Assembly: GCA_028023455.1 (NCBI GenBank)
Contig: JAQFVV010000562.1
Span: 62,001-126,000, forward strand
Reading direction: 5' to 3'
Origin: Epiperipatus broadwayi
Lineage: Eukaryota; Onychophora; Udeonychophora; Euonychophora; Peripatidae
DNA: 64,000 nucleotides
The notes beneath the pieces were generated by a model, which saw only the letters and a list, made by a program, of their open reading frames with translations, ran no database searches and was not told the origin of the DNA. Position numbers and translations under genes: made by a program. Of this stretch, positions 48,601 through 60,296 are shown piece by piece. Position 1 is the stretch's first letter, and every line of letters begins with the position of its first letter.

Positions 48601-50636
48601 AACAAGCCTTTGTTATGGATGATTTTTTATGATGATAAATGATGTTTGAATACTGAAGTGATAAAGTTATGGTAATTCTTTACTTGACCAGACAGATATT
48701 TTTTCTGTTTATTATTATTATTTTTAGTCTGAAATCAATCTAGAATTTTGCTTATCAGTATGCTTCTTTGAATCTTTGGAAACTGCTTAGGAGAAGACAC
48801 AATAGCATTAATAATATAATATTATGACTTTATTTAATGATGATAATGGGAAAATATTTTTCATTCTACTTTCATTGGATCTGTTTATATATTGTGAAAG
48901 CAATAGGATAGAAAACAGAGAAAGTCAACCCATAGTGCATGAGCCAAACTTGACATATTGTGGAATTAATTTGGATATATTGAAGCCCTAATTATAAAAA
49001 TAAAAAGTAAGGTTAGTTTCTAATCAAAAAAACAATTTTTATTAATACTTAGAGAAAAAATACAACAAAAAGTGAAATTTAATGAGTCAAACTAAAAAAA
49101 AGGTTCCATATTCATTCTGTAAGTAGATGTTTTATATTAATCTAGACTGAATCTATAATTATTTCTTAATTTTCATTTTGTAACTATATATCCTTTGAAA
49201 TCTTTGCAACTTTGTTTTTTATGAAAATTAATTTCAACAATGAGATTGGTAAAATAACAAAACAAGATGTCTGACTTATTTGAGTGAAAAATATTGTATT
49301 TAATTCTAACCATTAAATGTCTGTTGAAAATGATATATAAATCTTATTTTAAAAGTAAAAAATATTTAAATTTTTAATGCTTTCTATAATACATTATTAT
49401 ATTATGAAAAAAAGTTAAGCTTTATTTATCTAGTGTACTATATTTTATATAAAAATGAAATAATAATGCAAAAATTATATGGTGGCATTTGAGTTCATAG
49501 ATAAAAAAGTTGCTACCTGAATTGTAAAATGTTGGCCACCTCTGATTAAAATAATCTTTTTTTTTGATAAAGAATTGTTTTTTTTTTTTTAAAAAAAAAA
49601 TAGATGGAATGTATTTTTTAAAATAAAATGTGTTCCAATAAGTATAAGTATTCATATATTTGTTTTGGATGTTATTGCACATATTAAGCTATAATTTGAC
49701 AGACTACTTATCTTTTTAAATACTTGATAGATATAAAATAAGAAAATGGCAATATTTATCAAATTATTTTGAAAAATAATAGAAACAACAGCCTGCTTTT
49801 TGAAGTGATTCATTTAATATAATATTATGAGGCTTTTCTTGCATAAGTAATTTAAATATATTTATAAATGTAAAATATAGTTTCTATAGTATAGTTTGTT
49901 TGTAAGTATGTATATTAAGTTCTTTGTCTGTCATTTGGTTTCATTAACTAGACAATAGATTGTTATAACAAAATGATGGCTTGTGATCATCCTTTGTATT
50001 AGTCTAACAATGTTTGTTATCACTGTGAACTGCAAGAATTTCTTCATCTGAAAAGACTGAAAAAGCATACTAATAATTGTAGATAGAAGTTTTGAAAAAA
50101 ATATGTTTATAGAAAACAATATATTTGTGGATGAATTAAAGGACAAGTCAGAAATAATTATCAGTAATGCTTGTAAATTATTGGAAAGTGTTAATAAATT
50201 ATATATATTGCAATTATTGTTTTAAGTCCATTAAAATGAAATTTTCTAACTAAATTAATTTTTTTGGTGCATATTTAAAAATCTGAAATATATGGGATGA
50301 CATTTTCATTTAGAATTCACTTTATTTTTCATCTGTAAAGAAAAAACTATTTTTTACCATTGATTCCATACTTTTTAAATGTCCAGTAACATTGAATTAA
50401 AATATTTTTTTACACTATAATTACTTGGTGTTTTAATCATGGTTTTATTAAAATATAAATGAATTTAATCTATATGTACATGAATAAGTTGCCTTAAATT
50501 TGAAACAATGTGATGCACATTATTTAAATTATTTTGAATTAATTTAAGTTCTATTACTAAATACCATTAAAAAAAATTAATTATCTACTAATTCAAGACA
50601 TTTTGTTTATAATTCATAGTTAAGTCATAGTGATAG
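45673..50636. other. First part of the 16.4-kb intron, no gene seen
   Basis: Begins with donor GTATGT. The interval is AT-rich, and short frames on both strands show no family pattern. A less AT-rich patch at about 46300-46640 and another at 48470-48620 may be remnants of unknown repeats. Confidence 0.4.
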
Positions 50637-50661
50637 TATATATATATATATATATATATAT
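50637..50661. repeat. (TA)n microsatellite at the left edge of the foldback element
   Basis: An uninterrupted TA run of about 24 bases. A shorter TA run marks the right edge at 51677-51689. Confidence 0.9.
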
Positions 50662-50810
50662 GATAAACAAAAACAAGTTAAATTTTTTTAACCTGCCTAT
50701 AGCTTGCATTTTATGATCACAGATGGAGCTTTACCAATAGCTCACTCAAGCTTGTTTACAAAAAATGCCGAGAGAGAATCGAAAATTCAATATCTCTTTC
50801 AAATTGTCTA

Positions 50811-50858
50811 CAACTTTTAAACCATGGTTTCAAGCTAATTGGCTCTCATCAGTAAAGG
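50811..50858 (-). ncRNA. Hammerhead ribozyme, copy 1 (type I architecture)
   Basis: On the minus strand: CCTTTA, core CTGATGA (complement of 50846-50852), a 4-bp stem II (GAGC/GCTT with six-base loop CAATTA), core GAAA (complement of 50828-50831), and a short stem III ACCATGGT with cleavage-site T. Stem I pairs five of six positions (one A/C mismatch). All invariant core bases are present. Confidence 0.7.
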
Positions 50859-51110
50859 GTAGGAGGACTAGAAACTAGATCTAAATCCCAACTCTACTGA
50901 ACAGCATTTATGTAAACTGTTCCTATCAGCTTGAAAGCATGAATTTTTCAGATCCTAAATATCTTAAAATCCAGCTAAACAAACTAGATAGCTATATGGG
51001 GTTGAAATCAGTTCAGTTTCACCACATAGTAAAAAGGTTTTGATAGGAACAGTTGACATAAATGCTGTTCAGTAGAGTTGGGATTTAGATCTAGTTTCTA
51101 GTTCTCCTAC

Positions 51111-51155
51111 CCTTTACTGATGAGAGCCAATTAGTTTAAAACCATGGTTTAAAGG
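51111..51155 (+). ncRNA. Hammerhead ribozyme, copy 2, core mutated
   Basis: CTGATGA at 51117-51123 and both stem I strands (CCTTTA and TAAAGG) are intact, but the second core segment reads AAAA where GAAA is required (51137-51140 region). The invariant G12 is changed, and cleavage should be lost. Confidence 0.65.
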
Positions 51156-51533
51156 TTGGAGACAATTTGAAAGAGATATTGAATTTTTGATTCTCTCTCA
51201 GCATTTTTTGTAAACAAGCTTGAGTGAGCTATTGATAAAGCTCCATCTGTGATCATAAAATGCAAGTTATATGCAGGTTAAAAAATTTTTAACTTGTTTT
51301 AGTTTATCATAAATGTACCTTTAAAGGTTTTAGCAATGATATAGATTGCAGAACCTTTTTACTATATAATGAAACTGAACTGATTTTAGACCCATATAGC
51401 TATCTAGTTCATTTAGTTGGAATTTAAAATATTTACGTATCTAAAAAATTCGTGCTTTGAAGCTGATAGGAACAGTTTACATAAATGCTGTTCAGTAGAG
51501 TTGGGATTTAGATCTAGTTTCTAGTCCTCCTAC

Positions 51534-51578
51534 CCTTTACTGATGAGAGCCAATTAGCTTGAAACCATGGTTTAAAGG
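51534..51578 (+). ncRNA. Hammerhead ribozyme, copy 3, intact core
   Basis: The 5' stem I strand CCTTTA is at 51534-51539 and the core CTGATGA at 51540-51546. Stem II GAGC-CAATTA-GCTT is at 51547-51560 and the core GAAA at 51561-51564. Stem III is ACC-AT-GGT (51564-51571), with predicted cleavage after T 51572. The 3' stem I strand TAAAGG (51573-51578) pairs perfectly with CCTTTA. Stem III is palindromic and very short, so cleavage may work best as a dimer, as known for minimal metazoan hammerheads. Every invariant position is kept. Confidence 0.8.
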
Positions 51579-51689
51579 TTGGAGATAATTTGAAAGAGAT
51601 ATTGAATTTTCGATTCTCTCTCGGCATTTTTTGTAAACAAGCTTGAGTGAGCTATTGGTAAAGCTCCATCTGTGATCATATATATATAT

Positions 51690-53734
51690 TGTGGCCTGTC
51701 TATAGGTGGTACAACCCTAAGCAGAGTTTCCAAGTCCCTTATATTAGGTCCTACTTGGATTCGGGTTAGGTTCTATTAACAAACTTACTATATCCCGACC
51801 ATTTTCTTTAACTATAACAATTGAATTAAGATTAGTATTTATCCCAAGTTACTTTGAAATGAGTAAATATTTCTAAAATAAGATATGTTCTAAATATAAT
51901 CAATATAAAACTTGTTTACCTATAAACAGATCACATCCCCTTAACATTAAACAAATACAAAATACTTGTTCAATGGCATAAAAATACCCAGATACTCCTC
52001 CTTATTAAGACTTTCATGACTAACAATAATATCTAATATATTATTTTATATTTATAACTATTAAGTTTTAATTCAATCACTCATTAAATTAATCTGTTAG
52101 ATAATTACAGATAAACTTTGATTCATATTATGTTTAATAATTAAGATTGGCAATAATCACAAGAATAACTTTAAAACAAGGAGATCCCAGGAAAATCATT
52201 GATTTATTAATTCTTCATACTACCTATGGAATATCAAGAGGGATTTTACAGATTTCCATGGATAGTGTACAAATTAAGAAAGGCTTATAATTTAAATTCA
52301 TAGTCAAGCTTTATATGTATGTTCTTTAATACTGAATATTAAAATAATATTATTAACTAAACTGTGATTAACACTAATACTTTCACTAATAACTAATGTA
52401 TCATTTAATTTTATATTAATAAATACACTTTAATAATTGGCAATGTCATCAATGACCTATGGGATCAAGGCAGCATGTAACAAGTAAAAAAAATCTTTAC
52501 TAAGAGATTTATGCTTATTAAACTGTTAGATTTGCTTTAAATTGAATTGACTTTTCATTTTAATTTTGACTGTACATTTTAAGTTGCGTGATGTGGTGAG
52601 AATGAGCCCAGACGAGAAATGCAGCAATTAGAATTTAATAAAACTTTTAAAACAATAATTTTAATAATATTCATTACAAATGATAATAAAAATTTCCATT
52701 AATATTGAATTTAAAATAACTTATAACAAAATAATACATACATATTATAATAATAATAACAACAGAAAATTAATCTTTGGAGTATTATTATCAAACAATA
52801 CTAACAATTTCCTATTATATGTTGAGATATTTATCCCTATGTATGTGAACTACATATAGCATATTCAGTTTATTAAACAATCATTTTTTTTCCATTCATG
52901 GTTCATTAGTGCAACCTCTATATAATAGTAGTATTTGATGATTAAGTAACAATACAAAAAAATAAATAAGAACATAGGGTTATAATTCTGGAGGTTGGTA
53001 AGCAAACAAAATTACTACTTTTATCTTTCACATAAGAACAAAATCATTGTTTTTTAGTTTATCCATTTGTACATGTAAATATAACATGCTCTTTGAAATA
53101 TGTATATATCATTTTAAATACCCTTTCATACTAAAATATCGAGTATATTTGTTTATTTAAAGGATTCATAATCTTTAAACTTAACTGAATTATTAAATAA
53201 CTATTAATATAACAACACTTAAATTAATTCCATATTAAATGATTTAGTTCTCTTCCCCTCCCCTATTATACTAACAAATCATAGATTAAAAATATAAATA
53301 CCAACATTAGAAAGAAGTTCTCTTTTAACTCTCAGCTAAAGTATAAGAACAATTTTAAATCTTCTAGTTGTTCCACACTCCATAAACTTATCATAACGTT
53401 TTTATTTTTCCTTATTTTTTTTTTTTTTGAAGATTCTGCTTATCCTAAGATTCGCGCGAGGTATTTGAGTTACTGCAACAATAATCCCTGTTTTGTTCTT
53501 TGTTTAGTAATAAAAAAATATTTGTGGCTTGTCTTATTTATTTTAGATGATATATATTTCTCTCTATAGTAAAAGGCACACTTATGATTTCAATTAAAAA
53601 TGTGTCGTGCCACGTTTTTGGCTCCAAATAAATAATTCTATCTCACATTGTAATTAAGATTTTATATACATCCAGAATAATAATGAACACTTTTCATTTA
53701 TTACTAATTTAGTTCCATTGAATTTTAAATATAT
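51690..53734. other. Intron sequence with possible unidentified LTR-like repeat
   Basis: Starts TGTGGCCTGTCTATAGG directly after a TA run. That is the same context as other elements here, but no matching partner or CA end was found. The remainder is AT-rich and has no gene. Confidence 0.3.
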
Positions 53735-53740
53735 ATACTT
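53735..53740. repeat. Direct repeat at the left edge of the Merlin element
   Basis: ATACTT directly before the inverted repeat, matched by ATACTT at 55589-55594 after it. Merlin duplications are usually 8-9 bp, so this may be a partly decayed one. Confidence 0.5.
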
Positions 53741-54112
53741 AGGTAAAAGTTCACTATAACGGTCTATGGTTGTTTGCCCTCTATTGTTTAAAATTTAAAC
53801 TAAATTGCTTGAGAATCTGACATGTATGTTATTATATTACAAATAAATTAAAATTTAATCAAATGTAAAAGATAATAATAAAAAAAAAAACCTTTTGAAT
53901 GTTGTATTAATTACATGACATTAATTAAAATAATTACTTTTAATTTCTTTGAAAGTTAAGATTTTAAACTGTCTACAACTTAAGAATTTAAAATAAAAAA
54001 AGTATATGCTACTGTCTTACAATTACATGAAAATTTATTCAAATGTAAAAGATAATAAAAAAAACATTTACCTTTTTAAATATAATTACGTCCTATACAG
54101 ACTAGGAAGTTG
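53741..54112 (+). repeat. Left inverted end of the Merlin element
   Basis: About 370 bp, matching the reverse complement of the right end, including A and T runs. Its inner edge (TCCTATACAGACTAGGAAGT) is the antisense of transposase coding sequence. Confidence 0.85.
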
Positions 54113-54195
54113 GAGACTGCTGATGTTACTGTACGCAGCCCAGCCATCTGAAATAATGTGGGTACACTGTCTACAACTTAAGAATTTAAAATAAC
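54113..54195. repeat. Internal scrambled segments of the Merlin left arm
   Basis: 54113-54166 is an inverted copy of transposase codons at about 54952-55004 (shared GTACGCAGCCCAGCCATCTG). 54167-54194 directly repeats 53971-53998 (TGTCTACAACTTAAGAATTT). The left arm thus joins two non-adjacent inverted pieces and a short direct repeat. Confidence 0.8.
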
Positions 54196-54289
54196 TACAT
54201 TTATAGCACATGTTGCAAAAAAAAAGACACCTTATGTGTTCAATGGCGCGAATTACACGCATACGTGTACAGTTTTATAGTTACAAAAG

Positions 54290-55252
54290 ATGTCTGCTAC
54301 ATGCTTAGTACCTGATAGTGAAATTTTAAGTGTTGCTGCTATTCTGGCAGAAGAATGGAATATGCGCCAGTTATGGGACGTCATACAAGCTACGGAATTG
54401 GCCATCATATGGCTTGCACGAAGACTCCTTCTGAAGAACTACGCCTTAGGCCAACAGTGCGGTGTTCGGTATGCACTGGTGAAGTATTCTACAGGCTTAG
54501 ATGGGTGTAGATGGCAGTGCAGAATATGCCACCATCGCATCTCAATCAGAAAGGGGTCTTTCTTTTTCCAAAGTCATCTGCCTCTGGGAACAATTACAAG
54601 CATCGTGTATTTTTGGGCGCATAATATGCCCCAACAACACATTGTGCATGAGACCGGCATGAGCAAAAGAATTATCATTGACTGGGCGAATTTTTGCCGG
54701 GAGGAATGTGCCAAATATTTTGACACAAATCCGACAGTTCTCGGTGGATTTGATGACAATGGGGAGCCATTAATCGTCGAAATAGACGAAACCTACTATT
54801 TCCACTGAAAATATCACAGGGGGGCTATACGGACAGGTCATTGGGTGTTTGGTGGCATAGAGAGAGTGTCAAGAAAGTGCTTCTTGATAGAAGTGGCAGA
54901 CAGGATGGCTGACACGCTGGAGGGCCTGATACAGCGGTTCATTTTACCAGGTACGCACATTATTTCAGATGGCTGGGCTGCGTACAATAACATCAGCAGT
55001 CTCAACAATGGTGTGTATTTGCATTCGGTTGTCATCCATCAGGAAAACTTCATGGATCCCGAAGACCGAGACATACACACCCAGAATATTGAAAACATGT
55101 GGATGAGAGCAAAGCGTAAGCTGAAATTCCAATGTGGCACTAGCAGAGCTTTGTTTTCATCGTACCTGCATGAATTTGCCCTCCGGAGTAGATACAGCAA
55201 TACCGCTTTTTTCTCCAACTTCCTAGTCTGTATAGGATGTAGTTATATTTAA
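54290..55252 (+). pseudogene. Merlin (IS1016/ISXO2-like) transposase with one internal stop
   Basis: A single frame from ATG 54290 to the stop ending at 55252, about 320 codons, is broken only by a TGA at 54806-54808, where a CGA Arg codon would fit. N-terminal part: cysteine pairs in GCRWQCRICHHRIS form a zinc ribbon, followed by GSFFFQSHLPLGTI and a helix-turn-helix-like HETGMSKRIIIDWANFCRE. Catalytic part: VEIDETYYFH (first Asp), IISDGWAAYNNI (second Asp) and HTQNIENMWMRAKRKL (Glu in the DDE position). This is the usual Merlin order and length. Function is lost unless the stop is read through. The frame ends inside the right inverted repeat. Confidence 0.85.
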
Positions 55253-55588
55253 AAAGGTAAATGTTTTTTTTTATTATCTTTTACATTTGAATAAATTTTC
55301 ATGTAATTGTAAGACAGTAGCATATACTTTTTTATTTTAAATTCTTAAGTTGTAGACAGTTTAAAATCTTAACTTTCAAAGAAATTAAAAGTAATTATTT
55401 TAATTAATGTCGTGTAATTAATACAACATTCGAAAGGTTTTTTTTTTTTATTATTATCTTTTACATTTGATTAAGTTTTAATTTATTTGTAATATAATAA
55501 CATACATGTCAGATTCTCAAGCAATTTAGTTTAAATTTTAAACAATATAGGGCAAACAACCATAGACCGTTATAGTGAACTTTTACCT
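55215..55588 (-). repeat. Right inverted end of the Merlin element
   Basis: Pairs with 53741-54112. Its inner edge overlaps the last dozen transposase codons. Confidence 0.85.
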
Positions 55589-55594
55589 ATACTT

Positions 55595-57647
55595 AACTGT
55601 TTCCAAGAGATTTACTATTCTTTTATCTATCCTTACTGGATATTTACGGTGTTTATTTCCTTTTGTGTATTACTGCAGTTCATTTTCCCTATGGCACAAT
55701 TATTGTTACTTTTCCGTGAATATATTCGTTGATTATTCATCTCCGATTATTTCTTCAATACTTATTAATTTTCAAGAGATTATTGGGAATTCCGATTATT
55801 GACTTGCCCAGTAGAAAAACGATTAATTTATTCCATTATTTTAACAACAGAGTTTATAATTATCCATGTATATTGATGTAGAGTTGCAAATCATAAGGTT
55901 TTAGGAATTTTTAATCCAATTTTTTTTTTTTTTTTAAAATATCACCAAGAAAAAAAAACTTAGTTACTTATACTTTATGATCAAGAAGCCTTTTCCCCCT
56001 CTCTTGAATTTCATAGTAAAAAAAAATTGTTTGAAACTCTTTGATTGGTTATTTTTTCCCACTTTTTCTCTATGAAACAATTCTTTATTTTGAAAGTTTT
56101 TGGTTTATCATTTTAAAATGACAATTTATCATTTTTTAAAAATAAAATATTGAAATATAATATTCTTTAGAAATTAAATAAAGATATAATTTACTATTTT
56201 AATTCTAAATCAGTATTTTGGTAAAATTAAACCTTATTTATTTACTTTTAAATATAGTAAGATTTGAAGATAAATAATTTCTATTTTTAAAATCAAATGC
56301 GCACCCACAATAATTATTAGTCCTTACTACGCATTATGTTTACAAAATTACAATTTAAACTTCACTGGTTTTAAATACTAAATAATATTAATAGTTCATC
56401 CATCTGCTTATATATGACTCTGCAGGTTATTTTCTATGTGTATTTTGAGTTAGGATCATTTATAAATTTCCATTAGCTAAATTCGAGTTCAAACCCTATG
56501 GTCTAATATTTCATTATTGTCTTCTTTTAATAAGTAAATATTATTGGATTTGTAAAATTTAAAATTATACACTAAAATTTTATTTTAGAATAGACTGAGC
56601 TAATAAAAGTGCACAATATATATATAATGTGGTTGTGTGTAAAGTTTCAACATCTTATAAAAAATGTATTCAAGAATACATGTGAAGTTGAATAAGTTAA
56701 AAGTAGAAAATGATGATTTAATTGTTGCATGAGCATAAATAAATTGTATCCAATTTGAAATCATGTGATAGATATTCATTTGTCTTTGATATGTATTTTT
56801 AAATTATTTTAAAATATAAAAGATAGCCAAGTGTATAACACTTATATGAATATAATCCCTTTATCCAATTGTAGTGAAGGCTGCATCATATTATAGTCAT
56901 CATTTTTATTTTTACATTAAGAACATCAACACTCATTTGACTAACCAGGGTTAATCTGGGATGGCTGTTCTTAGATAACACTAAACATATACTCATTTAT
57001 TAATCCCCATTGAATGGCAACTAGATTGATTATAAGAATCTACTTTTAATAAAAATTCTAAGGCTATTAGTGATTTGAATAAATTTTAAGATTTATTTGC
57101 TTTAGATTTGAACCTTAAATCATAAGCATGGCAAGTTCTGTTGGATGCTGTAACTGCTTTAAATTTTTTAATTAACAAACATTAGATGACTATCTTAGCT
57201 TACATATATCTGGTGAATTAAATTATTTTCTATAATCTATAGATATCTTATGACAGTTTTAATAATCAAGAAATATTAGATGATAATGTATTTTTATCCA
57301 CATCCTAGGCTGAAGTTGTGTTATGGATAGGATAGTACTTAATGGTAATATATTGAATTAGTGCCTACTATTTTTTGATTTCTAAAGTTTACAGTAGATA
57401 AATATTAATAATTTTTAGTAGTTATAGATTAGATTAGAAATTATCCATATAAGGAATAATATTTCTGTAGTGTAATATTCACTGTACCTCTCACACAAGG
57501 TATGAATTGAGATCTACCCACTTTTAACACATAGTGAACAGGTGTAATCATAACCATATAACCAAAGACATGTGAAGAAGATGTATGATCTCCAAAATGT
57601 ACATTTCATGCTGAACCAACACTCATCACTTGATTCAGATCACATTC
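55595..57647. other. Intron sequence, no gene seen
   Basis: AT-rich. A T/A-rich homopolymer pair lies at about 55920-55960 and a short TA run at 56616. No element end or conserved frame was recognised. Confidence 0.35.
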
Positions 57648-57655
57648 CCTTACAC
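57648..57655. repeat. 8-bp target duplication, left, of the hAT element
   Basis: CCTTACAC here versus CTGTACAC at 60083-60090: six of eight positions match. Eight bases is the standard hAT duplication length. Confidence 0.65.
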
Positions 57656-60082
57656 CAGGGTCCCAACCCTATGCCCATGGGCACCATGGTGCCCGCAGAC
57701 TATTTTATGTGTGCCCGCTGCTATCCAAACATGATAAAAAATTATTTATCTGATATAAATAAATTTAATTTTTAAAATTTCTTATAAATTATTGTATTAT
57801 ATTGTAATCAAATTGTAGGGCATGCTATACATTTACAGTGTAAAAGAGTCTCTCTCTCAGTCTGCCAAGTGCGGTCTTTCTCTGCGCATTCCACTAGCAC
57901 AGAATAAGTGAAGTTAACACAGACACCAATCTCTCTGCTTTGCACATGTTTATAAATTGTATCTCTGCATACAAGTTCACCATTTTGAGAAATACTAAGT
58001 CGGAGTCGGATTCAGAATAAATTGAATTACTCTTTATTTTTCAAAGATCAAATTTCAAAAATTCTAACCCCAAAATGAGTAAAAGACAAAGAACCTATAA
58101 TTTTAATACTGACTGAGAAAAATCACATTGTTTCATCAATATTAAAGATAAATGTGTTTGTTTGTTGTGCAGCAGTAGTGTTGCAGTGGCAAAAAAACAT
58201 AATATTGAACATCATTTCCAGACAACTGATTCCACTTTTAATACTAGCTATCCACTTAAATCTGAATTGAGAAAGAAGAAAATATCTAAACTAAAATCGA
58301 ATCTGTCTGCTCAACAGTAGGTTTTCACTAGGCCTGTGATAAAATTTAAAAATGCCACTATTGCTTCTTTGAAAATTTCTCACATGCTCACAAAGAAGAA
58401 AAAGTCTTTCCAGGATCAGGAATTGTTAAAAGAAGCATTTCTGATTGGTGCTGATTGCATTTTTTTTTCAGGGATTCTCCAACAAATGTGAGATTATGTC
58501 AGCAATACAAGACTTACAGTTGTCTGATAACATCATCACAAGAAGAATACACAACATTTCAGAAGACTTGCAAACTCAATTAAAGAGTGATTTGGAGATA
58601 TGTGAATAGTTCTCACTGCAATTTAATAAGTCTACAGACAAAACAGACACAGCACAGTTAGCAGTTATGGTGAGAATATTTAGTGTAAAAGAAGAATTAC
58701 TAAAAATATTACCAATGAAAGGACAAACAACAGATGAAGATATTTACAACATATTCTTAACATATGAAAAATTGATAGATATGCCTTTGTACAAGCTGTC
58801 AATGATAACCACTGATGGAGCATCAGCAATGGTTGGTAATGTCAATGGATTTATCACCCACTGCAAGAAAGACAAATCATTTCCTAACTTTATGTCTTAC
58901 CATTGCATTATCCACCAGGAAGTTGGTGTGGTAGGATACTCCCCTTTGGACACATAATAGTGAACCTTATATGAGCAGCCCCTTTACAACACCGTCTTTT
59001 TAAACACCTATTGGGAAATTCTGAAGAACCGTATCTTGTACTTCATAATGAAGCACATTGGCTTAGTAAGGGTAAAACTCTTTCAAGATTTATCAATTTA
59101 ATTGAAGAAATAAAAAATTATCTCAATTCTAAAAATCAAAATTTTGTTGAATTAACGAACTCTTCCTGGCTTGTGGATTTGGGTTTCATCATAGATATAA
59201 TGGAAAAATTGAATCATTCAAACTTGCAGCTGCAGGGAAAAACTTACATATATCTACAATGATAGGATCTGTAAAGTCATTTAAAGCCAAACTGGTTTTG
59301 TGGATATCACATCTGCAAATGAAGAAACTTGTACATTTTCCAAATATGAAAAAAATGATAGGTGATGCTGAAATTGACTTTTCATCATTTGTTGTCAGTC
59401 TTCAATTACTTCAAAACCGGTTTGAAAAACGATTTCAACAGTTTAATATCATTGAGCCAATGGTCATCTTTTTTGTCAATTTTTTTTACTTGCCAAGTAT
59501 AAATGTAATAAAATAGCTACACAAACTGCAGAGCTTGTTCAAGTTAGGGCAGAAGAACTAGAGTTAGAAATTTTGAATCTTCAGAATGACATTGAATCCA
59601 CTGTATCAGATGAAAACTTCTGGAATATAGTTGCCAGAAATAAATTTCCATTCTTGAAAAAAGCATCATACAAAATAAAATTGTTTTTTGGTTCCACATA
59701 CTTGTGTGAATCATTGTTTTCAACCATGAATATCATAAAATCAAAATGCAGAGCTCGACTGAGTGATGAACATCTTGAATCTTGATGATTGCTTATGAGC
59801 AGAATATCATCATACTCCTTTAATTATGAAGCAATTGCCAATGAAGTGCAGTGCCAAAGATCGCATTGACTTGTAATATTATATATAATTTAGTAATTTA
59901 CATAAAAATATAAATGTTAATTATATGTTAACATTTTATTTTTGAAATAAATATTTTTTGTACATTATGTGTATTATTAACAATATCCAACTATAAATTT
60001 ACATTGTAAAAATAAATGGTGCCCACCACCTGGCCAGTACTATAGAATGTGCTCTTAAGTGCAAAAAGATTGGGGACTCCTG
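57656..60082 (+). mobile_element. hAT DNA transposon (Charlie/GTF2IRD2-like group), decayed
   Basis: 2.43 kb. The left end CAGGGTCCCAACCCTATG and the right end, read inverted, CAGGAGTCCCCAATCTTT are the CAGNG-type termini of this hAT group, with further inverted matches around GGTGGGCACC/GGTGCCC. The 8-bp duplications and a hAT transposase on the same strand complete the assignment. Confidence 0.8.
58075..59785 (+). pseudogene. hAT transposase, GTF2IRD2-like, multiply broken
   Basis: Starts at ATG 58075, MSKRQRTYNFNTD. A BED-like zinc finger follows (CVCLLC with a later His pair in NIEHHF). The linker reads SFQDQELLKEAFLIGADCIF. The catalytic part covers about 58500-58920: IMSAIQDLQLSDNIITRRI, the SLQFNKSTDKTDTAQLAV segment with the first acidic positions, then MITTDGASAMVG and CIIHQE. 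Then LHNEAHWLSKGKTLSRF (about 59035-59085) and the C-terminal dimerisation patch FGSTYLCESLFSTMN with SKCRARLSDEHLES end the protein. At least four stops or frame changes are present (for example a TGA near 58111, the T run near 58460 and the junction near 58925 where about 20 codons are missing). Not functional. Confidence 0.8.
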
Positions 60083-60090
60083 CTGTACAC
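60083..60090. repeat. 8-bp target duplication, right, of the hAT element
   Basis: CTGTACAC, the partner of 57648-57655. Confidence 0.65.
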
Positions 60091-60134
60091 ATATCATTAT
60101 CATTATTCAGTATATGTAGATAGGGACCTACTAT

Positions 60135-60238
60135 AATTTAATAAATGTGTCAAACTTACTGCACTCACAACTTTGATACAAACCATTGGTTTGTATCAAA
60201 GTTATGAGGGCAGAAAGTTTGACACTTACCTATTAAAC
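60135..60238. repeat. Inverted repeat (hairpin) of about 50-bp arms
   Basis: The arms meet at AACCATTGGTT around 60186. AACTTTGATACAAACCA pairs perfectly with TGGTTTGTATCAAAGTT, and GTGTCAAACTT pairs with AAGTTTGACAC further out, with a few mismatches between. The spacer is a single base. Confidence 0.85.
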
Positions 60239-60296
60239 TGTAATAAAACTTTATCTATATATATAATGAACAATGATAAAGATATGTATAAGAGAA

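Larger units (their letters stand above)
50661..51680. mobile_element. Foldback element of three related units carrying hammerhead ribozymes
   Basis: Three copies of one unit of up to about 380 bp are present: inverted (50661-51040), direct but partial (51040-51310) and direct (51311-51680). Shared landmarks in unit orientation are GATAGGAACAGTTTACATAA, TTCAGTAGAGTTGGGATTTA, the ribozyme, TTGTAAACAAGCTTGAGTGA and CTCCATCTGTGATCATA. The partial copy lacks the first third. The inverted and first direct copies lie head to head and can form a hairpin of about 270 bp. No protein is encoded. Self-cleaving ribozyme units in tandem or inverted array are known from Penelope-like elements and retrozymes; which of these applies is open. 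Confidence 0.8.
53741..55588 (+). mobile_element. Merlin DNA transposon with long inverted ends
   Basis: 1.85 kb, beginning AGGTAAAAGTTCACTATAAC and ending with its reverse complement. The inverted repeats are exceptionally long: about 53741-54112 pairs with about 55215-55588 with few differences. Between them lies one Merlin-type transposase frame. The left arm also contains the inverted copy of the transposase's own 3' coding end, so it looks like a copy of the right end pasted onto the left. Confidence 0.85.

Noticed and set aside
54006-54194. Small frame with an amino-acid string that also occurs antisense at 54838-55035
   Set aside because: It only reflects the inverted transposase fragment in the Merlin left arm, read on its antisense strand.
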